From Gallionella sp. (lineage in GTDB: Bacteria > Pseudomonadota > Gammaproteobacteria > Burkholderiales > Gallionellaceae), in contig JAUXWM010000093.1 in NCBI GenBank assembly GCA_030681375.1, forward strand, positions 62,001-126,000: a stretch of 64,000 nt of DNA. Direction: 5' to 3'. A model generated the notes under the pieces. The model ran no database searches and was not told the DNA's origin. It saw only the letters and a program-made list of their open reading frames with translations. A program made the translations under genes and the position numbers. Shown here piece after piece: positions 18,651 to 25,397 of this stretch (position 1 is the first letter of the stretch; each line of letters starts with the position of its first letter).

Positions 18651-18875
18651 ATGTACATGCTCGGTACAGGGCGTTTTATTGAAGACATTGATGCCATCTC
18701 GCACAGCTTCGCGCCACTAAATGAACTCTCCACTTACGAAAAAACCATTATGGCTGAGAACTTGGGCAAAGTTGCAAATGACATATTTGAGCCACTTAAC
18801 GCGATAGTTACCAAGGTCACCTCACAAGACGGCAGGCTAAAAAGGTATCAACTGCATGGCATTAGTGACGCATAA
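18651..18875 (+). CDS. Hypothetical protein, first gene cassette
   Basis: 74 aa, unrecognised, mostly helical and soluble (MYMLGTGRFIEDIDAIS...). An alternative start is the ATG at 18657. The stop lies five nt before the R'' box of the first attC site, the arrangement expected of an integron cassette gene. No attC or attI could be found on its 5' side, so the left border of this cassette is undefined. It may be the surviving 3' end of a longer gene. Function unknown. Confidence 0.5.
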   Translation: MYMLGTGRFIEDIDAISHSFAPLNELSTYEKTIMAENLGKVANDIFEPLNAIVTKVTSQDGRLKRYQLHGISDA

Positions 18876-18879
18876 AACT

Positions 18880-18936
18880 GCTAACCCGGCGTTCGAGCGG
18901 GACGCCGCAGAAGCGCGGCGCCCCTCAACTTTACGT
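18880..18936 (+). other. attC site 1 (5' part, interrupted by group II intron)
   Basis: Cassette recombination site. GCTAAC (18880-18885) is the R'' box. The inner part has a strong GC-rich stem (GACGCCGC/GCGGCGCC) around AGAAGC, then CAACTTTACGT. The last two bases of the R' core, GT, abut the intron. Joining them to TAGC at 19607-19610 gives GTTAGC, exactly complementary to the R'' box GCTAAC. Reconstituted length is about 62 nt, typical of attC. Confidence 0.8.
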
Positions 18937-19606
18937 GTGTGCCGGGCATGGCACGTAACTACCCAGGTGCAAGTCCTGGGGCCAGGTTTTCGCAGAGCCG
19001 AAGGCTAGGAGAACGGCAAGGGCGTTGTCGCGAGGCAGGGTCTGAAGGAAGCTGAATCCAAAGCTGCGGGGCGATGAACAAAAACCGGATATGAGGCGTG
19101 ATGCATCCGGGACGAGCGGGCACGTGACCGCGAAGTCCTCCATCTGCGGTAGTTGGGATGCATTTTGTAAATCCGGCGTTCGCGCAGCGAAAGTGATGTG
19201 TGTCTTACCCCGGGAGGTCTCCCCGGTGCTTCGGAATATTGAAGCTGGGCATCTGGTAACGGATGCTGAATATCGTGGAGAAGTCAGCAGAGGGCATAGT
19301 AGGCAGAGGTGAGGGCTCAAACCCGAAAAGCCGGCTGAAGGCCTGAACGGTACCCCGAAAGGGGATTGAAAGAGAGGAGAAGTTACAGTGTCGATGATTG
19401 AGTGTATTGCATCCGGCGAGTCCTGTTGGATTTTGTCCGCAGGCTGGGATGAAACACGCAATGGAGAGACAGGAGACAACGCTCCGGTTTTCCGATGGTG
19501 CCTTGTGCGCACAATCGGACGACTTAATCTGCCGAACCGCCGTGTACGGACCCGTATGCACGGTGGTGTGGGAGGGGGAGGCCGTGAGGCTTTCTCCTAT
19601 CCCGAT
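18937..19606 (+). mobile_element. ORF-less group II intron
   Basis: About 670 nt. The 5' end GTGTGCC matches the GUGYG consensus. Domain V is at about 19536-19567: stem ACCGCCGTG/CACGGTGGT containing the CGC triad, a two-nt bulge, and a TACG-GACC-CGTA tip. Domain VI follows as a GGGAGG...CTATCCC hairpin with a bulged branch-point A at 19599, and the intron ends in CCCGAT. Domain IV (about 19370-19530) has only short frames and no reverse transcriptase/maturase, so splicing or mobility would need a maturase from elsewhere. Insertion is precisely in the attC core. Confidence 0.85.
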
Positions 19607-19634
19607 TAGCCATCAGAAGGTGCTCGGCGGCGAC

Positions 19635-20180
19635 ATGGACTGGAAAGAAATTCGCGAATGGATTCAACTCACCTTCGTAATCGTTGGGGGAACGATTGCG
19701 TTGATCGCTTTCTTTCAAAACCTGAGGCAGCGAAAGCTGGAAAATTCTCTCAAGTTAGTCGCGTTGTTCCGAGAGTCACTTCGCCCCACCGACATTGTCC
19801 ACTGGATCGAGCTATTTCGTTCAAGCAGTGAACTCTCTGGTAGTCCGCGCGGGAAATATGCCATAGGAAAAGGCGACTATCGTTCTATCGGTGACTATTT
19901 CTCGGAAGGGAGCGGAGACGAAAATGCTATCTCCCGAATGGCCCAGAACCTTGAAATCATTTGCCATGAGTTGTCCATCGGTACGGCGGACGTAAGGATT
20001 GTCTATTACGAACTCGGACAGTTACTCACAACGATGCATGAGTGGCTTGGCGGCATCGAAGCCGGACCGCCTGGCCACTATCTTCTTGATCAATCATTTC
20101 CCTCTATTGAACGTATCTGCAAGAAGCACAAGAAGGAGTTTGCCAAGTGGCCGTCTCGCGTTTACGCATATATCGAGTGA
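19635..20180 (+). CDS. Hypothetical membrane-anchored protein, second gene cassette
   Basis: 181 aa, unrecognised. A single N-terminal transmembrane helix (about residues 10-26, LTFVIVGGTIALIAFF) is followed by a Lys/Arg-rich stretch and a soluble helical domain. Starts at the first ATG inside the cassette, 29 nt after the intron 3' end; the longer frame opening at 19398 would run through the intron. The stop is three nt before the R'' box of attC site 2. Its expression may depend on splicing of the upstream intron or on an internal promoter. Function unknown. Confidence 0.65.
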   Translation: MDWKEIREWIQLTFVIVGGTIALIAFFQNLRQRKLENSLKLVALFRESLRPTDIVHWIELFRSSSELSGSPRGKYAIGKGDYRSIGDYFSEGSGDENAISRMAQNLEIICHELSIGTADVRIVYYELGQLLTTMHEWLGGIEAGPPGHYLLDQSFPSIERICKKHKKEFAKWPSRVYAYIE

Positions 20181-20182
20181 TG

Positions 20183-20250
20183 GCTAACTCTGCGGTGCAG
20201 GGGACGCTGCGCGATAAAGCCGCGCAGCGTCCCGACATTGAACGTTAGGA
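20183..20250 (+). other. attC site 2
   Basis: R'' box GCTAAC at 20183-20188, R' core CGTTAGGA ending at 20250. Between them is a perfect 12-bp stem GGACGCTGCGCG/CGCGCAGCGTCC with a short loop. Size (about 68 nt) and fold are typical of cassette recombination sites. The R' box also contains the AGGAG that serves as ribosome binding site for the next cassette gene. Confidence 0.85.
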
Positions 20251-20261
20251 GCTCGCAAGAT

Positions 20262-20771
20262 ATGCATGCCTTTAGTGAATTAGTCCAACGCAGCACCGCG
20301 TTTAGCCTCAACACACTGGCGGTCGCTCAGAATAATGTGATTAAGGGGTTTCAAACTAGCGCCGCCACCTCCTTGGTAAAAGCCGCTCAGATGATTCAGC
20401 TACAAAAGACCATCTCTGCTGTTGGTATGTTCTCAATGTTTGACGCAATCCTTCAGGATCAGTTGCAATGCCCCGATGGCTTTAAGAAAGCAACAGCGTT
20501 GCTAGAGGCTAAGGGGGAGAGCCTGCTTAATGAAAGGTTTTCTGATTTACAGCTGGCCATCAACGTTCTAAAACATGGCAAAGGCCGAAGCTATGAAGCT
20601 CTGGTTAAAAAAGCGGGAACGTTACCATTCAGGGTTAAATTACTGGGCGAAGCCTTTTTCAACGAAGGTGACGTGGCTGAAGTTTCGACTTTAGTCGAAG
20701 TCGATGATGCATTCGTATTGCTTTGCGCAGAGGTTATTCATGATGTTTCTGTCTCTATCCATGGTGCCTAA
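20262..20771 (+). CDS. Hypothetical protein, third gene cassette
   Basis: 169 aa, predicted all-helical and soluble, with the start MHAFSELVQRSTAF. Similar sequences are, to my recollection, common among integron gene cassettes, with no known function. AGGAG at 20248-20252, inside the R' box of attC site 2, is at correct distance from the ATG at 20262. The TAA stop (20769-20771) forms part of the R'' box of attC site 3, so gene and recombination sites are interlocked at both ends. Confidence 0.75.
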   Translation: MHAFSELVQRSTAFSLNTLAVAQNNVIKGFQTSAATSLVKAAQMIQLQKTISAVGMFSMFDAILQDQLQCPDGFKKATALLEAKGESLLNERFSDLQLAINVLKHGKGRSYEALVKKAGTLPFRVKLLGEAFFNEGDVAEVSTLVEVDDAFVLLCAEVIHDVSVSIHGA

Positions 20772-20880
20772 CGAGTAAGGTTAGATCGTGATCGCGAAGC
20801 GAGCCACGATCTGAACACTACGGTCAAGCGGGACGCTACGCCGGCAAGCCGGCTCCGCGCCCCTTACCTTTACGTTGAAG
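20766..20880 (+). other. attC site 3
   Basis: About 115 nt. R'' CCTAACG at 20767-20773 and R' CGTTGAAG ending at 20880. L'' GTAAGG pairs with L' CCTTAC. Inside are two further hairpins: AGATCGTG/CACGATCT and a GCCGGC stem. The length is at the upper end for attC sites. Confidence 0.78.
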
Positions 20881-20965
20881 TTCCGTTGTGTCTCGACAAC
20901 GGTACTTGGCCAACAACTGGTATCGGGCAGTGAGATAATGATGCCGCTACGAGGGATCGCACGCG

Positions 20966-21096
20966 ATTCAAGACTTTATTGTTCAGGTGTGTAATTTTTT
21001 ATGCGTAGGCTGTGGTTCAAGACTTTAAAGGAAATGAACTGAAAATTATTGCGCGTAACCAATTGATTTCCCGTTATTCACATTCAAGACTTTATT
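20966..21096 (+). repeat. Right-hand copies of the 15-bp repeat
   Basis: ATTCAAGACTTTATT is at 20966-20980 and 21082-21096, with a variant GTTCAAGACTTTAAA at 21015-21029. They are the reverse complement of the copies left of the island. I find no gene in 20881-21278; a 66-codon frame at 21012-21212 overlaps these repeats and is not convincing. Confidence 0.85.
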
Positions 21097-21127
21097 CCCA
21101 CGAAACAATGTTTCGTGGGAATAAAGT
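21089..21127. repeat. Perfect 39-bp palindrome with 18-bp arms
   Basis: Arms ACTTTATTCCCACGAAAC and GTTTCGTGGGAATAAAGT surround the loop AAT. The left arm starts within the right-most 15-bp repeat, so the repeat is part of the palindrome. There is no T-run, so a simple terminator is unlikely. It could be a mobile-element end or a protein-binding site. Confidence 0.85.
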
Positions 21128-21232
21128 TGTTAAAAGTAACGTAGGGTCATATCAGAGCACCGAACGACTATCGGGAAATGAGACATCCCCAAAAGCAATC
21201 CAAAGAAGGTGAAGTGGTGCGATTTTGCTATG

Positions 21233-21258
21233 AAAAAACGCCACCGGGCAAAGGTGGG
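21233..21258 (-). terminator. Terminator of the J-domain-tail gene
   Basis: On the minus strand CCACC-TTTGCCC-GGTGG is followed by CG and six T residues, about 20 nt after the stop of the gene at 21279. Confidence 0.8.
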
Positions 21259-21278
21259 TTACTTGGTCATGCTGTGGT

Positions 21279-21815
21279 TCACACACTCACTGCACGCATC
21301 CTGTCAATTTTCTCAATAACAGACTGATAAAGATCATGGTCGGAATCGGGGTTATTGCGGTCTGGATGGTGGGCGCTACGGATCTTTTTCAGTTTGGTCA
21401 TACAATCTGGCAGATCATGCACCTTGGTCACACGGTCACCGTTTTTGACCATTGCTCGCTGAAGCTCAGCCTCTGCGCCTTCGCGCGTGTCATATAATTT
21501 CTTGCTGCCAAGACGCCAACCATCTTGGTTTTTGCGGGGGGATAGCTTTTCCTTACCATCAAACCAGATCCATTTTTCGGTATCTGGATCATGTTCGAAA
21601 TTAATGGTGGTGATGGTGTAGGTGTAAACGGGCGGCTCGATATCCTTGGCGAATAGCTTGATGACCTTGCCGACAGTTCCCATCGTCGCAAGGTAATAAT
21701 CGCCTGCCTCATGCGGGCAGAACGTGTTGCTGTGCTTTAGTTCAGGCTTGCTGTCGTTACTTAATGCATTCATTTCAGCCATGCGGCGGAGTGCTTTGTG
21801 TTGTGCGTTGGTCAC
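21279..21815 (-). CDS. Hypothetical protein with C-terminal J-domain-like HPD segment
   Basis: 178 aa. The first 130 residues are unrecognised (mixed strand content around VYTYTITTINFEHD, aromatic WIWFDGKEK). The C-terminus KLKKIRSAHHPDRNNP, with HPD at residues 150-152, then a helix LYQSVIEKIDRMR, resembles helices II and III of a J domain, which stimulates DnaK-type chaperones. The start is a GTG at 21815 preceded by AAGGAG. It has its own terminator and sits alone on the minus strand of the island. Such J-domain tails occur in phage and island proteins; a DnaK role is inference. Confidence 0.65.
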   Translation of the reverse strand: MTNAQHKALRRMAEMNALSNDSKPELKHSNTFCPHEAGDYYLATMGTVGKVIKLFAKDIEPPVYTYTITTINFEHDPDTEKWIWFDGKEKLSPRKNQDGWRLGSKKLYDTREGAEAELQRAMVKNGDRVTKVHDLPDCMTKLKKIRSAHHPDRNNPDSDHDLYQSVIEKIDRMRAVSV

Positions 21816-22000
21816 TGGTATTGCTCCTTATATTAGTTGAAGCCCACTGGGATCATCCGCTGGATTCCTGGGCTGCCAAAACAGCTTCGAAGCGATCATG
21901 TCTTGCGCCCGAGTCGTTCTTGAACTCATCGTCGCTGGCGGTCAGAGACTGATCCGCTCGAAAAAAAGGCCACCTCAAAGGATGGCCTGCTTGCTATATC
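21816..22000. other. Spacer with minus-strand terminator
   Basis: Apart from the ribosome binding site of the upstream minus-strand gene (TAAGGAGC near 21825) and the terminator at 21961-21988, I see no gene in this stretch. Confidence 0.5.
21961..21988 (-). terminator. Terminator after the tRNA-like unit
   Basis: Minus strand reads AGGCCA-N10-TGGCCT followed by a run of seven T, a textbook Rho-independent terminator 13 nt downstream of the tRNA-like CCA. Confidence 0.85.
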
Positions 22001-22068
22001 TGGCTCCCGAGTAGGCTTCGAATCTACAACCTGCGAATTAACGGTCGTATTCCTAAGCCCGCACTGGG
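22001..22068 (-). tRNA. Degenerate tRNA-Asn(GUU)-like sequence
   Basis: Read on the minus strand, the 3' half resembles tRNA-Asn: anticodon-loop-like CCGTTAA with GTT, a T-arm GTAGA-TTCGAAG-CCTAC, then TCGGGAG and an encoded CCA. A D-arm-like hairpin (GCCC/GGGC) lies upstream. Defects: no matching 5' acceptor strand, a one-nt-short 3' acceptor strand, and mismatches in the anticodon and T stems. It may be a pseudo-tRNA left by integration, or a tRNA-like small RNA, since a TATAAT box and a terminator bracket it. Confidence 0.42.
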
Positions 22069-22093
22069 GCGACAATCAATTGTCGCAATTATA
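22069..22093 (-). promoter_or_regulatory. Promoter and palindrome of the tRNA-like unit
   Basis: Minus strand has a perfect -10 box TATAAT (22088-22093). The -35 region is weak. Immediately downstream, at the expected transcription start, lies the palindrome GCGACAATTGATTGTCGC (22069-22086), which could be an operator or a 5' hairpin of the transcript. Confidence 0.5.
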
Positions 22094-22422
22094 CTAGACC
22101 TGATGTAAATATGCTGGGAGGTTTCAGGCAGCAAGTGCAAAAAGTGCTTCGTGATGTAGCTTAAAGTCAAAAGCGTCTGACATGAACAGTTCCACCAATC
22201 ACCAGCCACTTTTGGACGCCAATACTGCGAAAATAGGTTGGCAGCATGAACCCATTGGTGTCCATTATTGACGACCTGCCTCAGAGTCAGGCTCAATCGA
22301 TTTCGTGATATTTTTTGAGATTTTCCGAATGCTGGGTTGCCGTACCGCGCTCGCAACGACAGTTTTTTTGTGTAAATCAGCGAATTTCCGGCAAGTTGTG
22401 CCGCAAGCTGGGATAATTGCGC
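22094..22422. other. Intergenic stretch upstream of dbpA
   Basis: About 330 nt with lower GC. No reading frame here is convincing; a minus-strand frame covering 22024-22440 runs through the tRNA-like unit and has no recognisable product. It probably holds the dbpA leader. Confidence 0.4.
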
Positions 22423-23835
22423 ATGAACGATACTATACAAAACCCATTTTCATCCGCCTCAGCGCGCTCATTCACCGAACTTCCTCTGTCTCCGGGCATG
22501 CAATCAACCTTGCAGCAGCTCGGCTATCTGATGATGACGCCGATACAGGCGGCCAGTTTGCCGCTTGCCTTGGGCGGGCACGATCTGATTGCGCAGGCGA
22601 AGACCGGCAGCGGCAAGACGGCGGCCTTCGCCTTGCCCCTGTTGACCAAGCTGAATCCGCGCCGCTTCGCGGTGCAGGCCATGGTGCTGTGTCCGACGCG
22701 CGAGCTGGCCGACCAGGTCACGCAGGAGATCCGCCGTCTGGCGCGCGCCGCTGACAACATCAAGATACTCACGCTGTGCGGCGGCTCTACCATGCGTCCG
22801 CAGATCGCCAGTCTGGAACACGGCGCACACATCGTGGTCGGCACGCCGGGGCGCATCATGGATCACATGGAGCGCGGCACGCTGAATCTGGAGGCGCTGA
22901 ACACCTTGGTGCTGGATGAGGCCGATCGTATGCTGGACATGGGTTTTTACGATGATATTGCCTTTGTTGCCAAGCGTTGCCCGACCGATCGTCAGACGCT
23001 GATGTTCTCGGCGACCTATCCCGAAGGCATCGCGCGACTGGCACGCCAGTTCATGCGCAATCCGCAGGAGATAAAGCTGGCCGAGCAGCACCAGAGCAAC
23101 AAGATTCGCCAGCGTTTCTATGAAGTGAGCAACGAGGAGCGCCTTGAGGCGGTCGGCGCATTGCTCAGACATTACCGCCCGGTGAGTACGCTGGCTTTCT
23201 GCAATACCAAACAGCAATGTCGTTCGCTGCTGGAGGTGCTGCATGCTCAGGGAATTTATGCGCTGACGTTGAATGGCGATATGGAGCAGCGTGACCGCGA
23301 TCAGGTGCTGATCCAGTTCGCCAATCGCAGTTGCTCGGTGCTGGTGGCGACCGATGTGGCGGCGCGCGGTCTGGATATTGCGCAGCTCGAAGCGGTGATT
23401 AACGTCGATGTTACCCCTGACCCTGAAGTTCACATTCATCGTATCGGTCGCACGGGCCGCGCCGATGAGGAAGGCTGGGCGCTGAGCCTGTGCGGGCCGA
23501 GCGACCGCCATCGCATCGTCAGCATCGCCAGGATGACGGGGAACGTGCCTGAATGGCATGCGTTGAGCGAGTTGAAGGACGAGGATGAGTCGCCGCTGGT
23601 GCCGCCTATGGTGACCTTGCAAATATTAGGTGGGCGCAAGGAGAAAATTCGTCCCGGCGACGTGCTGGGTGCATTGACCGGTGACGCTGGGTTTAGTCGC
23701 GAACAGGTCGGCAAGATTGCCGTGACGGATTTTTCTACCTATGTGGCGGTGGTGCGCGACATTGCCCGTGAGGCCGTGCGCCGGTTATCGGCCGGCAAGG
23801 TTAAGGGCAAGACAGTCAAGGTGCGCGCACTGTAG
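22423..23835 (+). CDS. dbpA: ATP-dependent RNA helicase, DbpA type
   Basis: 470 aa DEAD-box protein. Motifs in order: Q motif TPIQAASLPLAL, Walker A AKTGSGKT, PTRELADQ, TPGRIMDHM, DEAD in LVLDEADRMLDMGF, SAT, then helicase C-terminal ATDVAARGLDI and HRIGRTGRADE. The C-terminal about 75 residues (from PPMVTLQILGGRKEKIRPGDVLGALTGDAGF, i.e. the GGRKEKIRPGDVLGAL region) match the DbpA RNA-binding domain that targets 23S rRNA helix 92 during large-subunit assembly. Start at ATG 22423; the TTG six nt upstream is less likely. Confidence 0.92.
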   Translation: MNDTIQNPFSSASARSFTELPLSPGMQSTLQQLGYLMMTPIQAASLPLALGGHDLIAQAKTGSGKTAAFALPLLTKLNPRRFAVQAMVLCPTRELADQVTQEIRRLARAADNIKILTLCGGSTMRPQIASLEHGAHIVVGTPGRIMDHMERGTLNLEALNTLVLDEADRMLDMGFYDDIAFVAKRCPTDRQTLMFSATYPEGIARLARQFMRNPQEIKLAEQHQSNKIRQRFYEVSNEERLEAVGALLRHYRPVSTLAFCNTKQQCRSLLEVLHAQGIYALTLNGDMEQRDRDQVLIQFANRSCSVLVATDVAARGLDIAQLEAVINVDVTPDPEVHIHRIGRTGRADEEGWALSLCGPSDRHRIVSIARMTGNVPEWHALSELKDEDESPLVPPMVTLQILGGRKEKIRPGDVLGALTGDAGFSREQVGKIAVTDFSTYVAVVRDIAREAVRRLSAGKVKGKTVKVRAL

Positions 23836-23837
23836 CT

Positions 23838-24386
23838 TTAGCCGACCGGCCAGAGCGGCTGTCCGGTCGCCTCCAGCCAGGTCAGATAGCAGCGCAGGTC
23901 GAATTCCAGTTGGTGATACTCCGCTTCCATATTCAGGCATAGCTGATAAAAGGCCTTGTTGTGTTCGCCTTCCTTGAGATGGGCCAGTTCGTGAACCACG
24001 ATCATGCGCAGGAATTCAGGCGGCATCTCCTTGAACACGGTTGCGATGCGAATCTCACGATGGGTCTTGAGCCTGTGGCCTTGCGCGCGCGGAATGCGGG
24101 TGTGCATCCCCAGTGCATTGCGCTCGACATGCAGCGTGCTGTCGAATAGCACTTTGCTTAGCTGCCCGGCGTTACGCAAATAGGTGTTTTTTGTTTCCAG
24201 CACATAGTCATAGAGCGCACGGTCGGTGCGCACGCCATGCGCCGCCGGATACTTTTGTAACAGCCGGTCGGCCAGTTTTCCCTGAGCTATCAGTTGTTGT
24301 ACCTGTTCTGTCAGCGCCGCAGGATAGCCGGACAGATAATTGGGCGGTGGTTTGGGGCGCATGGGATGCGGTTCAGAACCGCTCAT
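23838..24386 (-). CDS. YgjP-like metallopeptidase-domain protein
   Basis: 182 aa. A zincin motif HELAH lies at residues 132-136 followed by EH at 140-141, in the context RMIVVHELAHLKEGEHNKAFY, characteristic of the YgjP/M48-like (DUF45) family. No signal peptide or membrane helix is seen, so it is cytoplasmic. Substrate unknown. Its start lies 14 nt inside the end of the upstream pseudouridine-synthase-like gene, suggesting one transcript. The gene converges on dbpA with only two nt between stops. Confidence 0.82.
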   Translation of the reverse strand: MSGSEPHPMRPKPPPNYLSGYPAALTEQVQQLIAQGKLADRLLQKYPAAHGVRTDRALYDYVLETKNTYLRNAGQLSKVLFDSTLHVERNALGMHTRIPRAQGHRLKTHREIRIATVFKEMPPEFLRMIVVHELAHLKEGEHNKAFYQLCLNMEAEYHQLEFDLRCYLTWLEATGQPLWPVG

Positions 24387-25083
24387 GCGGCATCAGATAA
24401 CGCCACTGTCCGGGCGGTAATTTTGCCATGGCGACTCGCCCGATGCGGATGCGTTTCATGTTCAGTAGCTGTAGCCCGACGGCCTGACATGCGTGTGCGA
24501 TCTGTCCGGGTACGACGCCCTTGAGCGCAAAACGCAAGCGGGTCTCGTTTTGCCAGCTGACCTTGACCGGCGCGAGTGCGCGGCCATTAAATTTGAGTCC
24601 GTGATTGAGCAGCTTGAGCCCGTCCGGGGAAAGTTCGCCAGCGACTTCAACGATATATTCCTGCTCAAGCGTGGCCGCGTCATCGTGTAGTTTGCGCGTG
24701 ATCCGCCAGTCCTGAGTAAACACTTGCAGGCCACCTGCATGACGCTCCAGCGGCAGACAGGGCGCTAATTTGAAAAAGTGTTGCTTGAGCAGATAAATGC
24801 CGGAGTTGTCATCGGCCGATCGCGTGTCGGCACAAAATTGCGGATGCGCGGTATCTGCGTCCGTAGCGCCCGGCTGGTTGAATAGCAGTGTTGCAGGCTC
24901 AACTGGCGTGCAGCAGGCGTCGGGGTGAAGTTCGACGTGCTGGCCGGACACCATGAACTGCGGTTCTTCCACCACCTGTCCGTCAACTGTGACCCAGCCG
25001 CCCGCGATATAAAGCTCGGCTTCGCGGCGCGAGCAGGCAAGCAATTCGATAAGGCGTTTGGCGAGGCGGACGGGTTCGGTCAT
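24373..25083 (-). CDS. RluF-like rRNA pseudouridine synthase homologue with altered active site
   Basis: 236 aa. N-terminal S4 RNA-binding domain (residues about 4-55, RLAKRLIELLACSRREAELYI), then a RsuA/RluF-type catalytic fold including YIVEVAGELSPDGLKLLNHG and the C-terminal GQIAHACQAVGLQLLNMKRIRIG. The active-site motif normally read as GRLDxDxxGL is here PLERHAGGL (residues 111-119), with Glu113 where the catalytic Asp is expected. It may be inactive, or Glu may substitute; an RNA-binding role is possible. Confidence 0.78.
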   Translation of the reverse strand: MTEPVRLAKRLIELLACSRREAELYIAGGWVTVDGQVVEEPQFMVSGQHVELHPDACCTPVEPATLLFNQPGATDADTAHPQFCADTRSADDNSGIYLLKQHFFKLAPCLPLERHAGGLQVFTQDWRITRKLHDDAATLEQEYIVEVAGELSPDGLKLLNHGLKFNGRALAPVKVSWQNETRLRFALKGVVPGQIAHACQAVGLQLLNMKRIRIGRVAMAKLPPGQWRYLMPHERF

Positions 25084-25156
25084 GAGAAATAAATTCTGCT
25101 AATCAGGAGCTGCATTGTAAACGCTCAAGCCGGACTCAGACCTGTAAAATACCGAC

Positions 25157-25387
25157 ATGGAAAATCAGAAAAAATCAGCAAGTTACCCCACGCTCGATGG
25201 CGTCACTCTCGAAGCCATCGTCACGCAGCTGTCAGAGAGTATGGGCTGGGAGGCGATGGCGGCCGCTGTGCCGATACGCTGTTTCAGCCATGAACCCAGT
25301 GTTAAATCCAGTCTGAAATTTTTGCGCAGAACACCGTGGGCACGCGCAAAAGTGGAGCAGTTGTATCTGCAACAATCACCTTTGTAA
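25157..25387 (+). CDS. VF530 family DNA-binding-like protein (DUF2132)
   Basis: 76 aa. The family signature is clear: LDGVTLEAIVTQLSESMGW, then IRCFSHEPSVKSSLKFLRRTPWARAKVEQLY, i.e. the PSVKSSLKFLRRTPWAR block. Small basic soluble protein whose structure in homologues suggests DNA binding; the biological role is unknown. Transcribed divergently from the pseudouridine-synthase-like gene and convergent with the HDOD gene. Confidence 0.85.
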   Translation: MENQKKSASYPTLDGVTLEAIVTQLSESMGWEAMAAAVPIRCFSHEPSVKSSLKFLRRTPWARAKVEQLYLQQSPL

Positions 25388-25397
25388 GCGTACCTGC

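Noticed and set aside
19391..19609. Small frames in intron domain IV as maturase
   Set aside because: Only about 73 codons and no reverse transcriptase motifs; treated as non-coding domain IV remnant.
19398..19634. N-terminal extension of the second cassette gene
   Set aside because: Runs through domains IV-VI of the group II intron, so it would not be in the spliced or ancestral gene.
21089..21127. Simple Rho-independent terminator
   Set aside because: No gene ends just upstream and no T-run follows the stem; better seen as a palindromic site.
21012..21212. 66-codon frame right of the island
   Set aside because: Starts at a non-ATG codon, spans the palindrome and repeats, and has no recognisable product.
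22024..22440. 138-codon minus-strand frame
   Set aside because: Overlaps the tRNA-like unit and its promoter, has no family match I know and no ribosome binding site.
22504..23622. 372-codon minus-strand open frame
   Set aside because: It is antisense to dbpA, His/Gln/Arg-rich in the way of shadow frames, and has no recognisable domain.
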